A stretch of 64,000 nucleotides of DNA from Plumapathes pennacea. Lineage: Eukaryota > Cnidaria > Anthozoa > Antipatharia > Myriopathidae. This document shows, piece after piece, positions 50,910 through 62,046 of the stretch. The stretch is taken from the NCBI GenBank assembly GCA_964036295.1, contig OZ038472.1, positions 12,996,885 to 13,060,884 on the forward strand, in the 5' to 3' direction. Under the pieces are notes generated by a model that saw only the letters and a program-made list of their open reading frames with translations, ran no database searches and was not told the origin of the DNA. How positions within the stretch are numbered: position 1 is the first letter of the stretch; each line of letters opens with the position of its first letter. Both the position numbers and the translations under genes were made by a program.

Positions 50910-52270
50910 ATGAGGTGCTACACAAGGCAAGGAATGTGCCCTGATCGGTTCGTACATTGCATCAATGATAACATAACGTAGAGCTTTGAGTTCGATGCCA
51001 TATAAAGCTGACTTTTCATTTGCGAAAGCTTACAATTGTTTACTGCTCTGTGTAGCGTTGATAGAGAAAAATAACGTGTCGTATTAGTTTGATGATTTTG
51101 AAATTGAAACAGTTGACTTTCTTTAGCTCAATAGTAGTGTATCTTAGCACAAGTGCAACTTAGTATCTCGCAGACTGTTCGTTTCCAAAGCGAGCTTGAA
51201 AGAAATATTTGAGTTTGCATCATATTTATGCGGCTGTAGTAGTGACAGTGATTGTTCGCTGAAATAAACATGCATGTTCAGTTTCGTTGTTGATTCTGTT
51301 GGGCTTTTTCATTCATGTACGCATTACGTCACAATCAATCCTCGTTCATTCGGCTTCAAATAAAGTGATTTAGAGAATAAGGGTCGTTGCGTTGAATTAC
51401 GTGACCACCCATTCTATTCAAGGCGAGGCTTGTCCTGGGACGTGCGGTGTATTTCATCAGCATTTTCCGTTCAGCTCGATAATTTGTTTCACTTTTCTTG
51501 AGGTTTTGCTCATCGCAAGATGTTTTAACATCTATTTAAAAACAAACAGTTATATTCCAAGCCGGAAGTGTCGGTTATGACTCACGCCGTGTTAGCAGCG
51601 CTGTTACAGTGAAGCTAGTTGATCACGCGCGGGGCGACGCAATTTCCTGTGTTTCCAGTCGCACTGGGTATTTTTACACCTAAATTTCTAGTTAAAGCTG
51701 TTTTTCATAAAAAAGAGAGACATAGAAACAGGATTAGGGAAAGAGGGGAAGTAGGAAATGAGGAGGACAGAAATATTAACACAAACGGGTCAAAGAGAAA
51801 GAAACGAGAACAAACAGAGAGAGAGAGAAAGTTAATTTGTGTGGTGAGAATGAGAAAGAGAAGGAAACATGTAGAACTAATTTGCGAGGGAGGGACAGTT
51901 AAAGAGGGAATTAAAAGAGGTCAGAGAAAGAAAGACAGAACGAGCTGAGAGAGCAGACCAAGAGAAGACGAGAAGAGGAACGGCACACAGAACAGAGCGA
52001 ATGATCATACCAGCGATGTGATTAATTTAATCTACAAAAATTGATCTCTAACAAACCTTTACAATTATGTTTTACAAGTTGGAACAGGACCATTATTCAA
52101 ACACCACTAAACAGACTCTAATCTACAAGGTTGAGGAACACGTGCAGACTTATTGATTAGAGGTGGATTAGAACGTACAGCAGAGGAACTCAGTTTCAAA
52201 TACAACTATGTAACTTTGATGCCCCAGCCTATAGTTTTTGTAGAACGTAAAATAAAAATAAAACAAATAT
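50910..52270. other. Gene 1 3' UTR and downstream purine-rich tract
   Basis: The 3' UTR runs to about 51,280 (AATAAA near 51,263). At about 51,700-51,960 a GA-rich tract (GAGAGAGAGAAAG) keeps a frame open but looks low-complexity. Confidence 0.45.
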
Positions 52271-52274
52271 CGTT

Positions 52275-52360
52275 TTATTTAAAGTCGAAGCATTAGGGAG
52301 TGGTTGCCCATTCTCCCGAGCCAGAGGCTCATGTTTTAAATGTCCGACGGCGAACGTCAG
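52275..52360 (-). mobile_element. Truncated SINE, family 2
   Basis: It matches the 3' end of the element at 39,985-40,195 in inverse orientation (AAAGTCGAAGCATTAGGGAG, GAGCCAGAGGCTC). The head is missing. Confidence 0.65.
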
Positions 52361-55028
52361 TCTGTACATCTATAACCTCGTATGTAGCGCGAGTGCTCAT
52401 TCTAGCAGCTCTGTTTTGTAGTTTCTGTAGTCAGTGTCACCCAGGCATTTTCCTACACATCCTCAGACAGTGCTACAGAAGTCGACTATGTTACTGTAAC
52501 GAGCTTAGATTGCGTGACACCAGGGTCTTATGCATGCGCTTTAGTGCTCCCAGGCCTTTACACCATACATAATTTAAGGAAAAAAAACATTGAAGAGATT
52601 TCATGGTATATCCTTCATTAGAAATACAGGAAAGGATCATTGGATAAATGTAAACGTGAACTAGACAATTCCGCTACAGATAGTTCCGTCTTTTTACATC
52701 CTGTTTTAGGCGAAAAAAGGCGGCTCACTCATTTATGAACTGAATCATGTATAGACTAGATCCGACACAACGGTCACTGGAAACTGAAAGCATCCACCAT
52801 CAATACCCATTTTTTTCCAAGGAGATGTTCAGATGGTCGATCAAAAAATTGCGAGGCAAAGCATATTTAAGCCGGCACTAGTTTTAATTTTACTACAGTG
52901 AACACCCTAATTGAATTGTGTTGGCGGCTCCTGGGCCTAGTTGATATATTATGCGTCGACCAAACTTACTGGTTGATTGACATGGACTATAGCACTATTT
53001 GATTCAGAGTTTTCAAAGTCAGGACTAAAACAAATGGATTTGAAAGCCTTGCGAGTCAGCGCAAGTTATAGCCTCTTGTCTACACTACGAACCACGATGG
53101 GTTTCCAAAAAACGCGCGTGAAACTTACGTCAACTTGCGCCAGTGCATATTGAAGTCGACACATTTGGCTGACAAAATCGAAATTCTGTCATACACGAGA
53201 TAGCAAAACGCTTGAGTACTTCACGGTATAAGTGAAGATATATTATCTATTAATTAAAATATTCGTTTATATATACAGAGAGGGGAATTGTAGTGTAGGC
53301 TTAAGTCGCACTCGTAACTTTAACGACATTAATATCGACATTTGCTCCATTTGAAGTGCAAACAGCCCTTGCCACCAGAAATATATGTTAGTTGCTACCA
53401 AAGTTGCTACCAAACATTGAAGAAGCCGTCGTATTGCTCTTGATGCTGAGTTATTATCGACTAAACTTTCTAGTGCGACCGGGCCCTAAGTAAGTATCGT
53501 GGTGTATGCATGATGTAGACAAATGAAACTGAAAAAAAAAAAAAAAAAAAAATTAAGGAATAAGAGTAGGAATCAGTTTCCTTCTATAATCTGAAATCAA
53601 TCGTAGGCCCGGTTCCCGTCAAGCCAATTAGTGGTGATTGTCTAGACACGGACACTATGTACCGGAAATGCGGCATGCATGATGAACCAGTATCAACGTA
53701 CAGGAAAGATCACGTTTTTAACACACCCAGTCGAATGTCAAACTGAGACGGTCAATGTATTATTTTGGGATCTGATTGTGCTGGGCTGATACGCTCGCTA
53801 ACAGCTTACTGTCAGTTTGGAATTTTCAATCGCGAAGGGCGTTTTCGGCTTTAACTGAAAGAGAAACTCGACTTTTAGGGTTTGACGACGCAGAGGAGTG
53901 TCTGAGCCTTGTTTTCAAGAGCGCGGATGCCAAAATAGTCTATGAGCGAAAGCATAAGAGACTGCGAGTCAGTAAAAACGGACGACTCAAGCGCGCCAAG
54001 GAAAAGAACATATTTTGACCATTGACTTTGCGCTTGTGTCGCGCCCGTTTTTACTGCATGTAAGGACTCTTTTGTGCTTGTGTTAGCTGCAGTTATGCTT
54101 GCGTCACTCTTGAAATCCAAGCCTCCTGGCATTGGTACTTCGTAGCATTAATAGAGAGGGAATGAAACAAAATAACGCATATACTCTATTTAATATAGTC
54201 TAGCTAAGTTTCTCTGAATGCCATCAACAATTTGAAACCATTCGTAAGTAATTCATGGTCACATAAAATGTGGCGAAAACCTAGTGTGACAAAACACTAC
54301 TAAAAACACGATCGGTAATTATCTTTTCCGGAGTCCATACAAATAGAACTATATTCCCTTGAGTCAGAAACTAGAGAACAGGGCTTTCGATCAGTTTAAG
54401 TCCGAAAAAGTACATCTTGGTCAGAAGAGAAACAAACGAATAATGAGCCCAGGAGCTCAATATCACGGAACAGGAAGCGGATTATAATATGACGACTGTT
54501 GCGCTACTATAGAAACGGCCACAGTTTTGCACAGTGTACAAACAACGTCTGACTTCCAAACACTCTCAGTCGTGATTTTTTTAGCTTCACTTTTGTATCG
54601 CCCACCTTCACTTTATGACGTTTAGGTTTGTATAGTCAAGTTTACTATTGACTATCGTCCCGGACAATATCAAACATTTGATTAATTTTCAACTTCCGAG
54701 ATCGGGATGACGTCCCGTATATGGTTCTCAAAACTTGGAACCTCGATTTCCCATACCTTTTTTCGGAACGTGTACCCAACATCCGGGTCTACTGATATTA
54801 GTCATCCCATATTTCACTATATGGTTCAGATTCAGGTCTCTCTACCTAAAACTCGGTGTTATCAGACATGGCTTTCCACGGCCAATGACAGCCCTACACG
54901 CCTCAGTGACATGTCACATAATACCTAGTCTTAACCACCGAATGAAAGCTCTTAATAAGCGCACTCTAAGTGCAGTGTTTACGTCATTGTTTAAGGGAGT
55001 TCATATATTATTTTATTTTGCTTTGTTG

Positions 55029-55060
<32 letters not shown>

Positions 55061-56270
55061 GGTGTGTTTTTTGTTTTACATTTTATATGCGATATAAAAT
55101 GTTTAAATCCTTGATGGTTTCTGAGCTGTTTGGGCACACAACACAGTTTGACGCCTAGAGAAAAAGAGTTGTATTTCCGTCTCAAAAGATAACATCCGCA
55201 CTCCGTCAGCAATACTTGGGCTCTTCCAGTTTCTCAATATGATTTTTTTCCTTGACTAAAAACAGCACTGTTATGAAAAGAATGCTTCGCTAGTAAACAG
55301 CCGATACATGCTTTACTATAACAATATGATCACAATGGAAGTTCCTTATTTACAAAAATAGAAAAGTAAAGTGAATTAACTTCATTGTCGAATTAAAGCA
55401 ATACATTTTTCAGATCGTAGCGATGTCCGTGAGGTGAAATACTTGTATCATTAAAACTAACAAATTCGGGACGGGAAAAAAACACGGCGAAGTTTCCTTC
55501 CCTGGTATAAAGACTTTCCCGTGACTCTCTATAACGTTTGTTCACAGTTTACAAACAAAGAATTTAATATTGACGTTTACGCCCTGACACTTTACTAGAG
55601 TCAAACACAGTTCAAAAAGTCGTATCAGTCGCGCGTCGCTTGCGTCTCTATTGGACGTCACTGTCCATACATTACATTACGTCAGCCTGTGAGCCAAATA
55701 GAACGTGCGATGCGGTCAGTACTGGACTTTCAGCAAACAGAATACGTGCAACCAGTTATGTACAAAAAAAAAAACCTTTCCTGTGCCATAATTTGCAACA
55801 CTCGCACCGCATCATCATGACGGATTTTCTGCACTTTCTGTCTTCATTGCTCGATGTCGGCCGAGGCTTTGACGAAAATGTATGACGTAAGGAGAGGCCT
55901 TATTAAATTAAGACCGACTAAACGGCAGTTTATTACGCACTAGATCGCACTCTCGCAATCTATTGGTCGTCAGACGGCCACGCAGTAAATTTCATGTTCT
56001 AGTCTCTGTGTATTACCTAAAAAAGAATCCGCCTCAGCTAAGAAAATAAATTGTGTTCGACCCTCCCTCTCCCATGAATTACCCTAAAAAGACTTTATCC
56101 GGAGTAAAGAAAATATACTGTGTTTGAAACAGTCGTTGGGCGGCATACAAACAAACAGTGTACAGATTCCGGTATCGTGTTCAACTACAACAAGCGAGTC
56201 GAACCTTCCCTGACACCTGACAAAGCCAATCTACTTCCGGTAGTCGTTGATTGGTTAACTGTAATTGTTA
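52361..56270. other. Interval between genes 1 and 2, no supported gene
   Basis: Contains an A run near 53,531-53,550 and a (GTT)n(GGT)n microsatellite at 55,026-55,062. Overlapping open frames at 53,776-54,018 (+) and 53,875-54,132 (-) are unexplained: the minus reading contains DFKSDASITAANTSTKESLH, protein-like but without splice-site support. Confidence 0.4.
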
Positions 56271-56447
56271 GGGAGCGTTCGATTGGGTCTCTTCCGGAAT
56301 AGGAATAGCGATACTGATTGATAAAATGTTTTGCTTTGGAGCTGAAGGTTTTGAAAACAATCCCGAGAAAAATTTCCCGCAGACCCAGCAAAACTTTGGA
56401 TCATTCTAGCAATTCTCATTCCGGAATACGGTCAATCGAACGCACCC
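56271..56447. mobile_element. MITE, GGGTGCGTTCGATTGG family, copy 2
   Basis: Left end GGGAGCGTTCGATTGGGT, right end GGTCAATCGAACGCACCC, flanked by TTA on both sides, which suits a PIF/Harbinger-like 3-bp duplication. Same family as 1,483-1,687. It ends about 240 bp upstream of the gene 2 kappaB site. Confidence 0.8.
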
Positions 56448-56683
56448 TTAGTTTTCCGGTTTTATATTCGTCGCTGATGCCGAGAAAGAAAGTCCACTCA
56501 TGAAACTTGCTGAAGGGAAATTACATAAATTACGTCGAGAAAATATGACACAGCCGTCAGTGAGGTAAACTTCCGCCGTTAGCGCGCGTGAGATCTATTT
56601 TTGAAAAATTGTTGTACATACTCAACATGACGTAAACTGAATGTGGTTGAAGCAAGTTCTATCACACTAATTTAGCATGTAAC

Positions 56684-56787
56684 GGAAATTCCCTGGCCGG
56701 TATGTGTTCATCATCAATAAATTTCCCATGTGTTGTAGTCCCGGCCTGTCTCAGATTGGCCGGACTAAGTCCGCATAAACTTTATAA
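56684..56787 (+). promoter_or_regulatory. Gene 2 promoter: consensus kappaB site and TATA box
   Basis: GGAAATTCCC at 56,684-56,693 is, on the minus strand, GGGAATTTCC, an exact match to the NF-kappaB consensus GGGRNWYYCC. It lies 89 bp upstream of TATAAG (56,783-56,788), and the ATG follows at 56,841. Cnidarians have NF-kappaB proteins that bind such sites (established); use of this one is inferred. Confidence 0.55.
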
Positions 56788-56840
56788 GGCACTGTGCGCT
56801 TGTAGCACTCATACGTCGTCCTCAGTGACCAACAGTCAAC

Positions 56841-59800
56841 ATGCTGGTGAAATCAGGTACGTTAAATAACACTGTAACTGTTCTGTAGTTCATTCACTCA
56901 AAGCGTCACTATTTCTTCTAAGCAAAACTTGAGCCGTTCTTAAAAGTGAATTCGTATGCTTCCCATGCATTTTTCGTTAATTGATGTCTAGAGTTTCCCA
57001 AGAGTTTTCTTACCGGCGACCTATTTTACTGATGTTTCAATGAGAAAAAGATGCTACAGTTATTTGTTTTTGAACTTTGTCGTGTTTCAGCTGTGTTTAT
57101 CCTTTTGTATTTGTCTGTCTGGTTGAGCTTAAATTTAGATTATAGCACGAGCTTACTTGTCGGCAAAAGTGTTCACAAAGTTTTACATATAATCCGAACT
57201 TAAAACAGATTCTATGGTCGTTTCCCTTGTTTCAATGCAAGTCTGATGGGTATTGTAAAATTACTTTAGGGTTACCAACTCATTGCAATTTGCTTTGATC
57301 GAGAAATAGCAGTCAAAATTCAAGTTTTCTGAGCTCATTTTTCTGACTACTGCTTCGACTAAATATCGTCTCAAAGGAAAACAAAATGTCAAAAAAAAAA
57401 ACGCGCGCGAAAAATAGGCAGGCTCAAATTACGTTTGATGTAATTTGATACGAAACTACCCTGAAACAACATGAAACGAAACTATTCAAAAGTTAGACAA
57501 TGCACCTGATATTTGATATGTAATCCCTGATCATGTTCTTAAAATAGCACAAAAGTGTTTTGAGCAGATGGCTTCTGTTTGCATGGGAGTTCCCTTCGTT
57601 GCTAAAATTCTTGCCTGCCGCTCGAAATTAAAATTTATTTTACGCGGGAAAATTAATCTTGGAAGATTTATTTTTTTAACTACCTGGTACAACTTCCGGT
57701 TTCCGGTATTCCGGGGCTTTTACAGCTTTACAAACATACAAATTAATTTTTTACTACACATCGACGAAGGAAAAACCTCACAAATTTTCTAATCTTCGAA
57801 TCCTTATTAATTAGCTTTCTACCTCGATGTGGCAATTTTAAACTGTTTTTAAGTTTCAATTCTGCATTTGCGTTACTTTAGTCACGCATCAATATTGTCA
57901 CACTTTGTGGCTTTAGCTTAAAATAGCCAGTGATATATAGATATCACAAAGTGAAAGTTTTCCTGCGACATCTATCAAAAGCATTCTTGCATAAGATACA
58001 TAATGTCAGATTATAAGTTTTGGAAGCGAGCATAACTGTATTCGTCGAATAATTCAAATTCGGTGCCTCGACAATTTTCAAAATCGACAATCAAAATTTC
58101 AAACTACAGGGAAACTTCTAAATAACAAATATTGTTTGAGGACTAAAGATCGAAAACTATGTACCACCTTAATTTTCTTATCCACAAATGCAGAGCTCAG
58201 ACTTTCATTTGGTTGTACAACTTCAGTTGAACACGGTCTAATAAGTTGACAAAGTTTAAATAGGTCCGGCTACAATGTATAAATCAAGTCGATTTCATTA
58301 AAATTGGTCCTGTACTTCCAACAGTTGCAAAGTGTTGACGCAAGAAATGTTGGTCCGATATTCTTTTGACGAAGGAAGTCATAGCACAACGTCAAAACAA
58401 GTGTCGACGCAGACTGTTTACCGATATCTTGAAGTTTGCGTACGTCTTGATTTAGAACGCAAGAAGTTCGCAGAAAATTACGTTAGTAGCGCAGAAACAA
58501 TCACGAAATCTATAACAAGACTTTGATAAAATAAAACAACGCCGAGCAAAGACGATTACAGTATTATACGGAGACTTCAGCGGGGCTCCAGGGCGACTTC
58601 GAGACCAATCAATTACCATTTGAATATGTTTAGTAGTAAGGGGAAAACTTGTCTCAAATCAAGAGACCATTAGGGGTTTCTTGCTCAAATCTAACCTGCA
58701 TAATCGCCAATCAGACGGTCCTTAAGAGAACTGCTTTAGAGGACTAACGAGCCTCTCTTAACTTGGATCATTAGACGTTCGACATCGTCTCTTGTTCACG
58801 GAAGCATAAACAAATATTGTAAGTGTTGCCATGGAAGCAGAACAAACACGTTAATGACGTCATCCAATATGGCGCCCTGAACCAAAGCGCGGTATAAACT
58901 TTACAGAACGTACACACAGGACCTTTCGCAGTGAACTGAAAATGAATTTCACCTTGTCACGCACTAAAAATGGCGGCGAAATTCTCGCTCCAGACTTTGC
59001 CCCGCGCAGCACCCCTGTAACCGGAAACGGTACACCCCACATAAACTCTTTGTGCCAATAGAGCGCCCTGGGCCCTATCATAGTAATTTCAGTGTCTTGG
59101 TAGTGAAAAATATTAGGAGTACGTTTGTTTATCTGTGTGACTCACGTATTTTTTTTCTTTTTTTTTTCTCTTCGCAGGTTTTCCGTGTGCGACCATCGTC
59201 CTCGCCGTTTCATTAATTTATATCACAGATGCAGCCACATTATCGGATGAAGCCTTTTTCAATAAACAACTGAAATCGTTGTGTTCAAGTCTGCTGAAAC
59301 TTGTTCCTCAAACGCGGAGAGAAATTTGGCCTCACGCTGTAAGTAATTTTCATTTCGTGAAAGAGAAACAGACTAACCAAAATAGGCACATTTCGAGTAA
59401 TGCTCAACAATTTGAGTCGCATGTGTCTCTTTTTTTTCCACTTAGGATGTGCGCATGCGCGTAAGTGCTCAAAGTATGCATTTTGCTCATTTGCATTGAG
59501 TTCCACACATGGAAAGTTTGACCTCCTAATAAACTATCTGTTTTTTTGTTTTGTTTTTGTTTTTTTTGTTGTTGTTGTTTTCAGAGTAAGGATCAAAAGC
59601 ATAACTTTGGTCCTAAACTCCCAGAGGGGATGGCACCATTTAACGAAACGTTCATCAAGTCTACTCCGGTAAGAACCCCATTGCTTGTTTGTTTGTTTCG
59701 TATCCTAGATACGATTAATAGACGATCGTGGTACCTCGGAATGACATTCTTGACGTCACTTTCGTTGGTCAGCGGCCATCTCCATTACTATGTAACTCTT

Positions 59801-60602
59801 TCAAACTGTGAAACTAATAGTCGCCTTATTTTATGATACAGAGAGATAGAATTTTCAAGACTGGCGCTCGCCATCTCGCTTGGTTCAGCGGGGTTTTAAA
59901 GACCCTCATAACGAAAGAAAAAGACGTCCAGAAATTCAGAACTCCCCTTACAGAGATATTTAGGAAAACTCGTCAACTAACGGATGCAATGCGAGCGAAA
60001 GTAAGTATCATATACATCAAAGAGACTCTCTCAGCCAATTCAATGTTGGTGTTTAAATCTAGAAAATCGTAAAAACATCCAAGGCTGAATTTGGTTTCTA
60101 AATGCAATAAATCGATGACAAAATAGGTAAATATAATTTTTGTGAGATGTTTAGAAAGTATCAGTTATTTGGTAGGGTGTGTGTGGGTGTTACAGGGTGT
60201 GACTCTGTAGTTACGTATGTATATGTTGAGTTTTGGGTATATTATTATGTGGTACGGTGTGCATGAAATGTGGATACCTTTTTATTGAGCAGATATCTGT
60301 TTAATTATGAAGCCACGTTGGTTCAGAGTACAATAGAGGATAATGAGCAATCTTTTGTTAAAGTTCCTCCAACTAGGAAGTGAAAAGCGTTATCTTATGT
60401 CTTTTTTGTTTGTTTTTCATTACAGCCACGGTCCCGTGGGAAGAGAGTGTCAAAAAGGTCTACGCTACCGTACAAATTCGAGGCGTCGTGGGATGGAAAA
60501 TCAAAAGAGGAGAAACTCTTTTGGACTGCAAAGCTCTTACAAGAGATGACTGAATACTTGAGATGGATCAACATATTATTCAACTACACCTCAAAAAACT
60601 AA
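56841..60602 (+). CDS. Gene 2: five-exon secreted helical protein, class I cytokine-like (198 aa)
   Basis: Coding exons: 56,841-56,856; 59,178-59,338; 59,585-59,668; 59,842-60,000; 60,426-60,602, stop TAA. Donors are GTACGT, GTAAGT, GTAAGA, GTAAGT; acceptors CTTCGCAG, TTTTCAG, TGATACAG, CATTACAG. Phases are 1-0-0-0. Exon 1 encodes MLVKS plus one base; exon 2 completes a signal peptide (PCATIVLAVSLIYITDAA) and carries helix A around FFNKQLKSLCSSLLKLV; exon 3 is a 28-residue loop with NET; exon 4 holds helices around HLAWFSGVLKTLI and TEIFRKTRQLTDAM; exon 5 has a basic loop (RSRGKRVSKR) and helix D around WTAKLLQEMTEYLRWINIL, ending NYTS. Two possible glycosylation sites (NET, NYT). The basic loop could be cut by a furin-type protease, an unusual feature. 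Exon 3 has the same length as in gene 1. Poly(A) signal near 61,028. Confidence 0.78.
57000..59177. other. Intron 1 of gene 2
   Basis: A 2.3-kb intron begins at 56,857. It holds AT-rich sequence and unexplained short frames (57,568-57,792; 58,332-58,526, plus), with a TTTTTTTCTTTT tract leading into the exon 2 acceptor. No nested gene was recognised. Confidence 0.5.
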
Positions 60603-61033
60603 CTTTGGAACAAATTCGTTGCGCTGTATCAGTGTAAAACATGTAGAGCCTTTTGCTCGTTGATAACAAGTTTGAATTCATGCACGGAGTTTTTAAACCG
60701 TCTGGGGAAAAGGGATAGTTTTAGAGTTCCTGTTATTTTATTTAAGTGATTCCCCAGGAATGTTTCAATTATCGAAAACCATTTTGTCAACCTCTAAGAG
60801 GTCATAAGTATACATTTAACTTGTCATCAACCAAGTAGTGCATGTATTTATGTTTCACATAACTTTGTAATTAGTAATAGTTAAATAATTTATCTATATT
60901 GTATTTATGCGAACCTCAGACATATTTCAATTGCGAGAACCATTTTGTAAAACTGCTACGAGGTGATAGGTTTCTATTTAAGTCGCCATTAACTAATATT
61001 TATTGCTGAGGCAAAGGTTTTAAAAGAAATAAA
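60603..61033 (+). promoter_or_regulatory. Gene 2 3' UTR with AU-rich element cluster
   Basis: Seven ATTTA pentamers lie between the stop codon and the AATAAA at 61,028: at 60,740, 60,814, 60,846, 60,888, 60,903, 60,976 and 60,998. ATTTA clusters destabilise many cytokine mRNAs (established in vertebrates). The background is AT-rich, so some are expected by chance. Confidence 0.45.
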
Positions 61034-61219
61034 AGAAATTTTGAAGCATGGTATTTGAGTGCGAGGTTTTTTCATGATTAGTACTGAGAGAAATAATGGT
61101 CCAGTTTACACCAGGGAAACGTCTGGGTTGAAACGACTCACTGAATTCCTGCGTACACGAAGTACCGTTTCTTTCTTGTGTTTCAAAATTATCGGAAGTG
61201 GACAACAATTCTAATCTGA

Positions 61220-61460
61220 AACATTAAGAATATAGCGGCCATGTTTGTAGTCACTTGCAATAGAAGTTAATTTAGCAATCTCTTGTATGTGTCTACACAA
61301 CATGGCCATCTTGAAATCACAAGAAACCCAAGGATTGATAGTTTACAACTAATCCTTGAGAAATATATGGCGGCCATGTTGTATTCACTTACACTGGAAG
61401 CTAACTTGGCCGTCATGACGTCACATGGAACCCATGACGTCACATCTAAGAATCGACACA
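61220..61460. repeat. Imperfect internal repeats
   Basis: GCGGCCATGTTTGTAGTCAC / GCGGCCATGTTGTATTCACT and neighbouring AGAAGTTAATTTAGC / GGAAGCTAACTTGGC recur about 140 bp apart, the second copy followed by two CATGACGTCACAT motifs. Confidence 0.6.
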
Positions 61461-61767
61461 TTTCCAAGAACCCAGCTTCTTGGTCATATGACCAACTAAA
61501 GCAAGTCACTTTAACAACAAATAAGCATACTATAAAAGACACTTGGATTATTTCTTACAAAAATAAGGTGTTCTTAAATTTAAACATAATTTTACTCACA
61601 GTGTTAACTTTTTAACTGTCTTCATTTATTTAGTTATTTTCACTCGAAACCATATCTCCTCCCAAGCCGACACATTCTTGAGGATTACAATAAAAAAATC
61701 TGGGATTATTCACTAAGTGCCAGAAATAAGTCAACACACAATAAGTAGTTTATTTTGTTGCCTGCTT

Positions 61768-62043
61768 TTAAAGCTGAAGTAATACGGGCAACATTTTCAG
61801 TGCAACTTGTCGTGCAACAATGTTGCGTTGCAAGTTCCACCGTAATGTTGCGCGTATTACCACCGTGCTGCAAGTTGCAGCAACATGTTGCACGAAGTAG
61901 AAGTGGGTTCTACTTCGTGCAACATGTTGCTGCAACTTGCAACACAGTGGTAATACGCGCAACATTACGGTGCAACTTGCAACGCAACATTGTTGCACGA
62001 CAAGTTGCACTGAAAATGTTGCCCGTATTACTTCAGCTTTAAG
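61768..62043. mobile_element. Near-perfect hairpin MITE
   Basis: Two arms of about 130 bp (outer ends TTAAAGCTGAAGTAATACGG and its complement) meet at CTACTTCGTG/CACGAAGTAG. Inner subrepeats of CAACATGTTGCTGCAAC and TGCAACTTGC are visible. TTAA flanks both ends (61,768-61,771 and 62,038-62,041), compatible with a TTAA target duplication, but it could also belong to the termini. It ends just before the stop codon of the neighbouring minus-strand gene. Confidence 0.9.
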
Positions 62044-62046
62044 AGC

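Noticed and set aside
51619-51948. 109-codon Lys/Arg/Glu-rich frame
   Set aside because: It lies in a GA-rich low-complexity tract with no splice or promoter evidence.
61755-62042. Plus and minus frames of 80-95 codons with repeated QQCC/QQHVA motifs
   Set aside because: They are mirror readings of a palindromic element.
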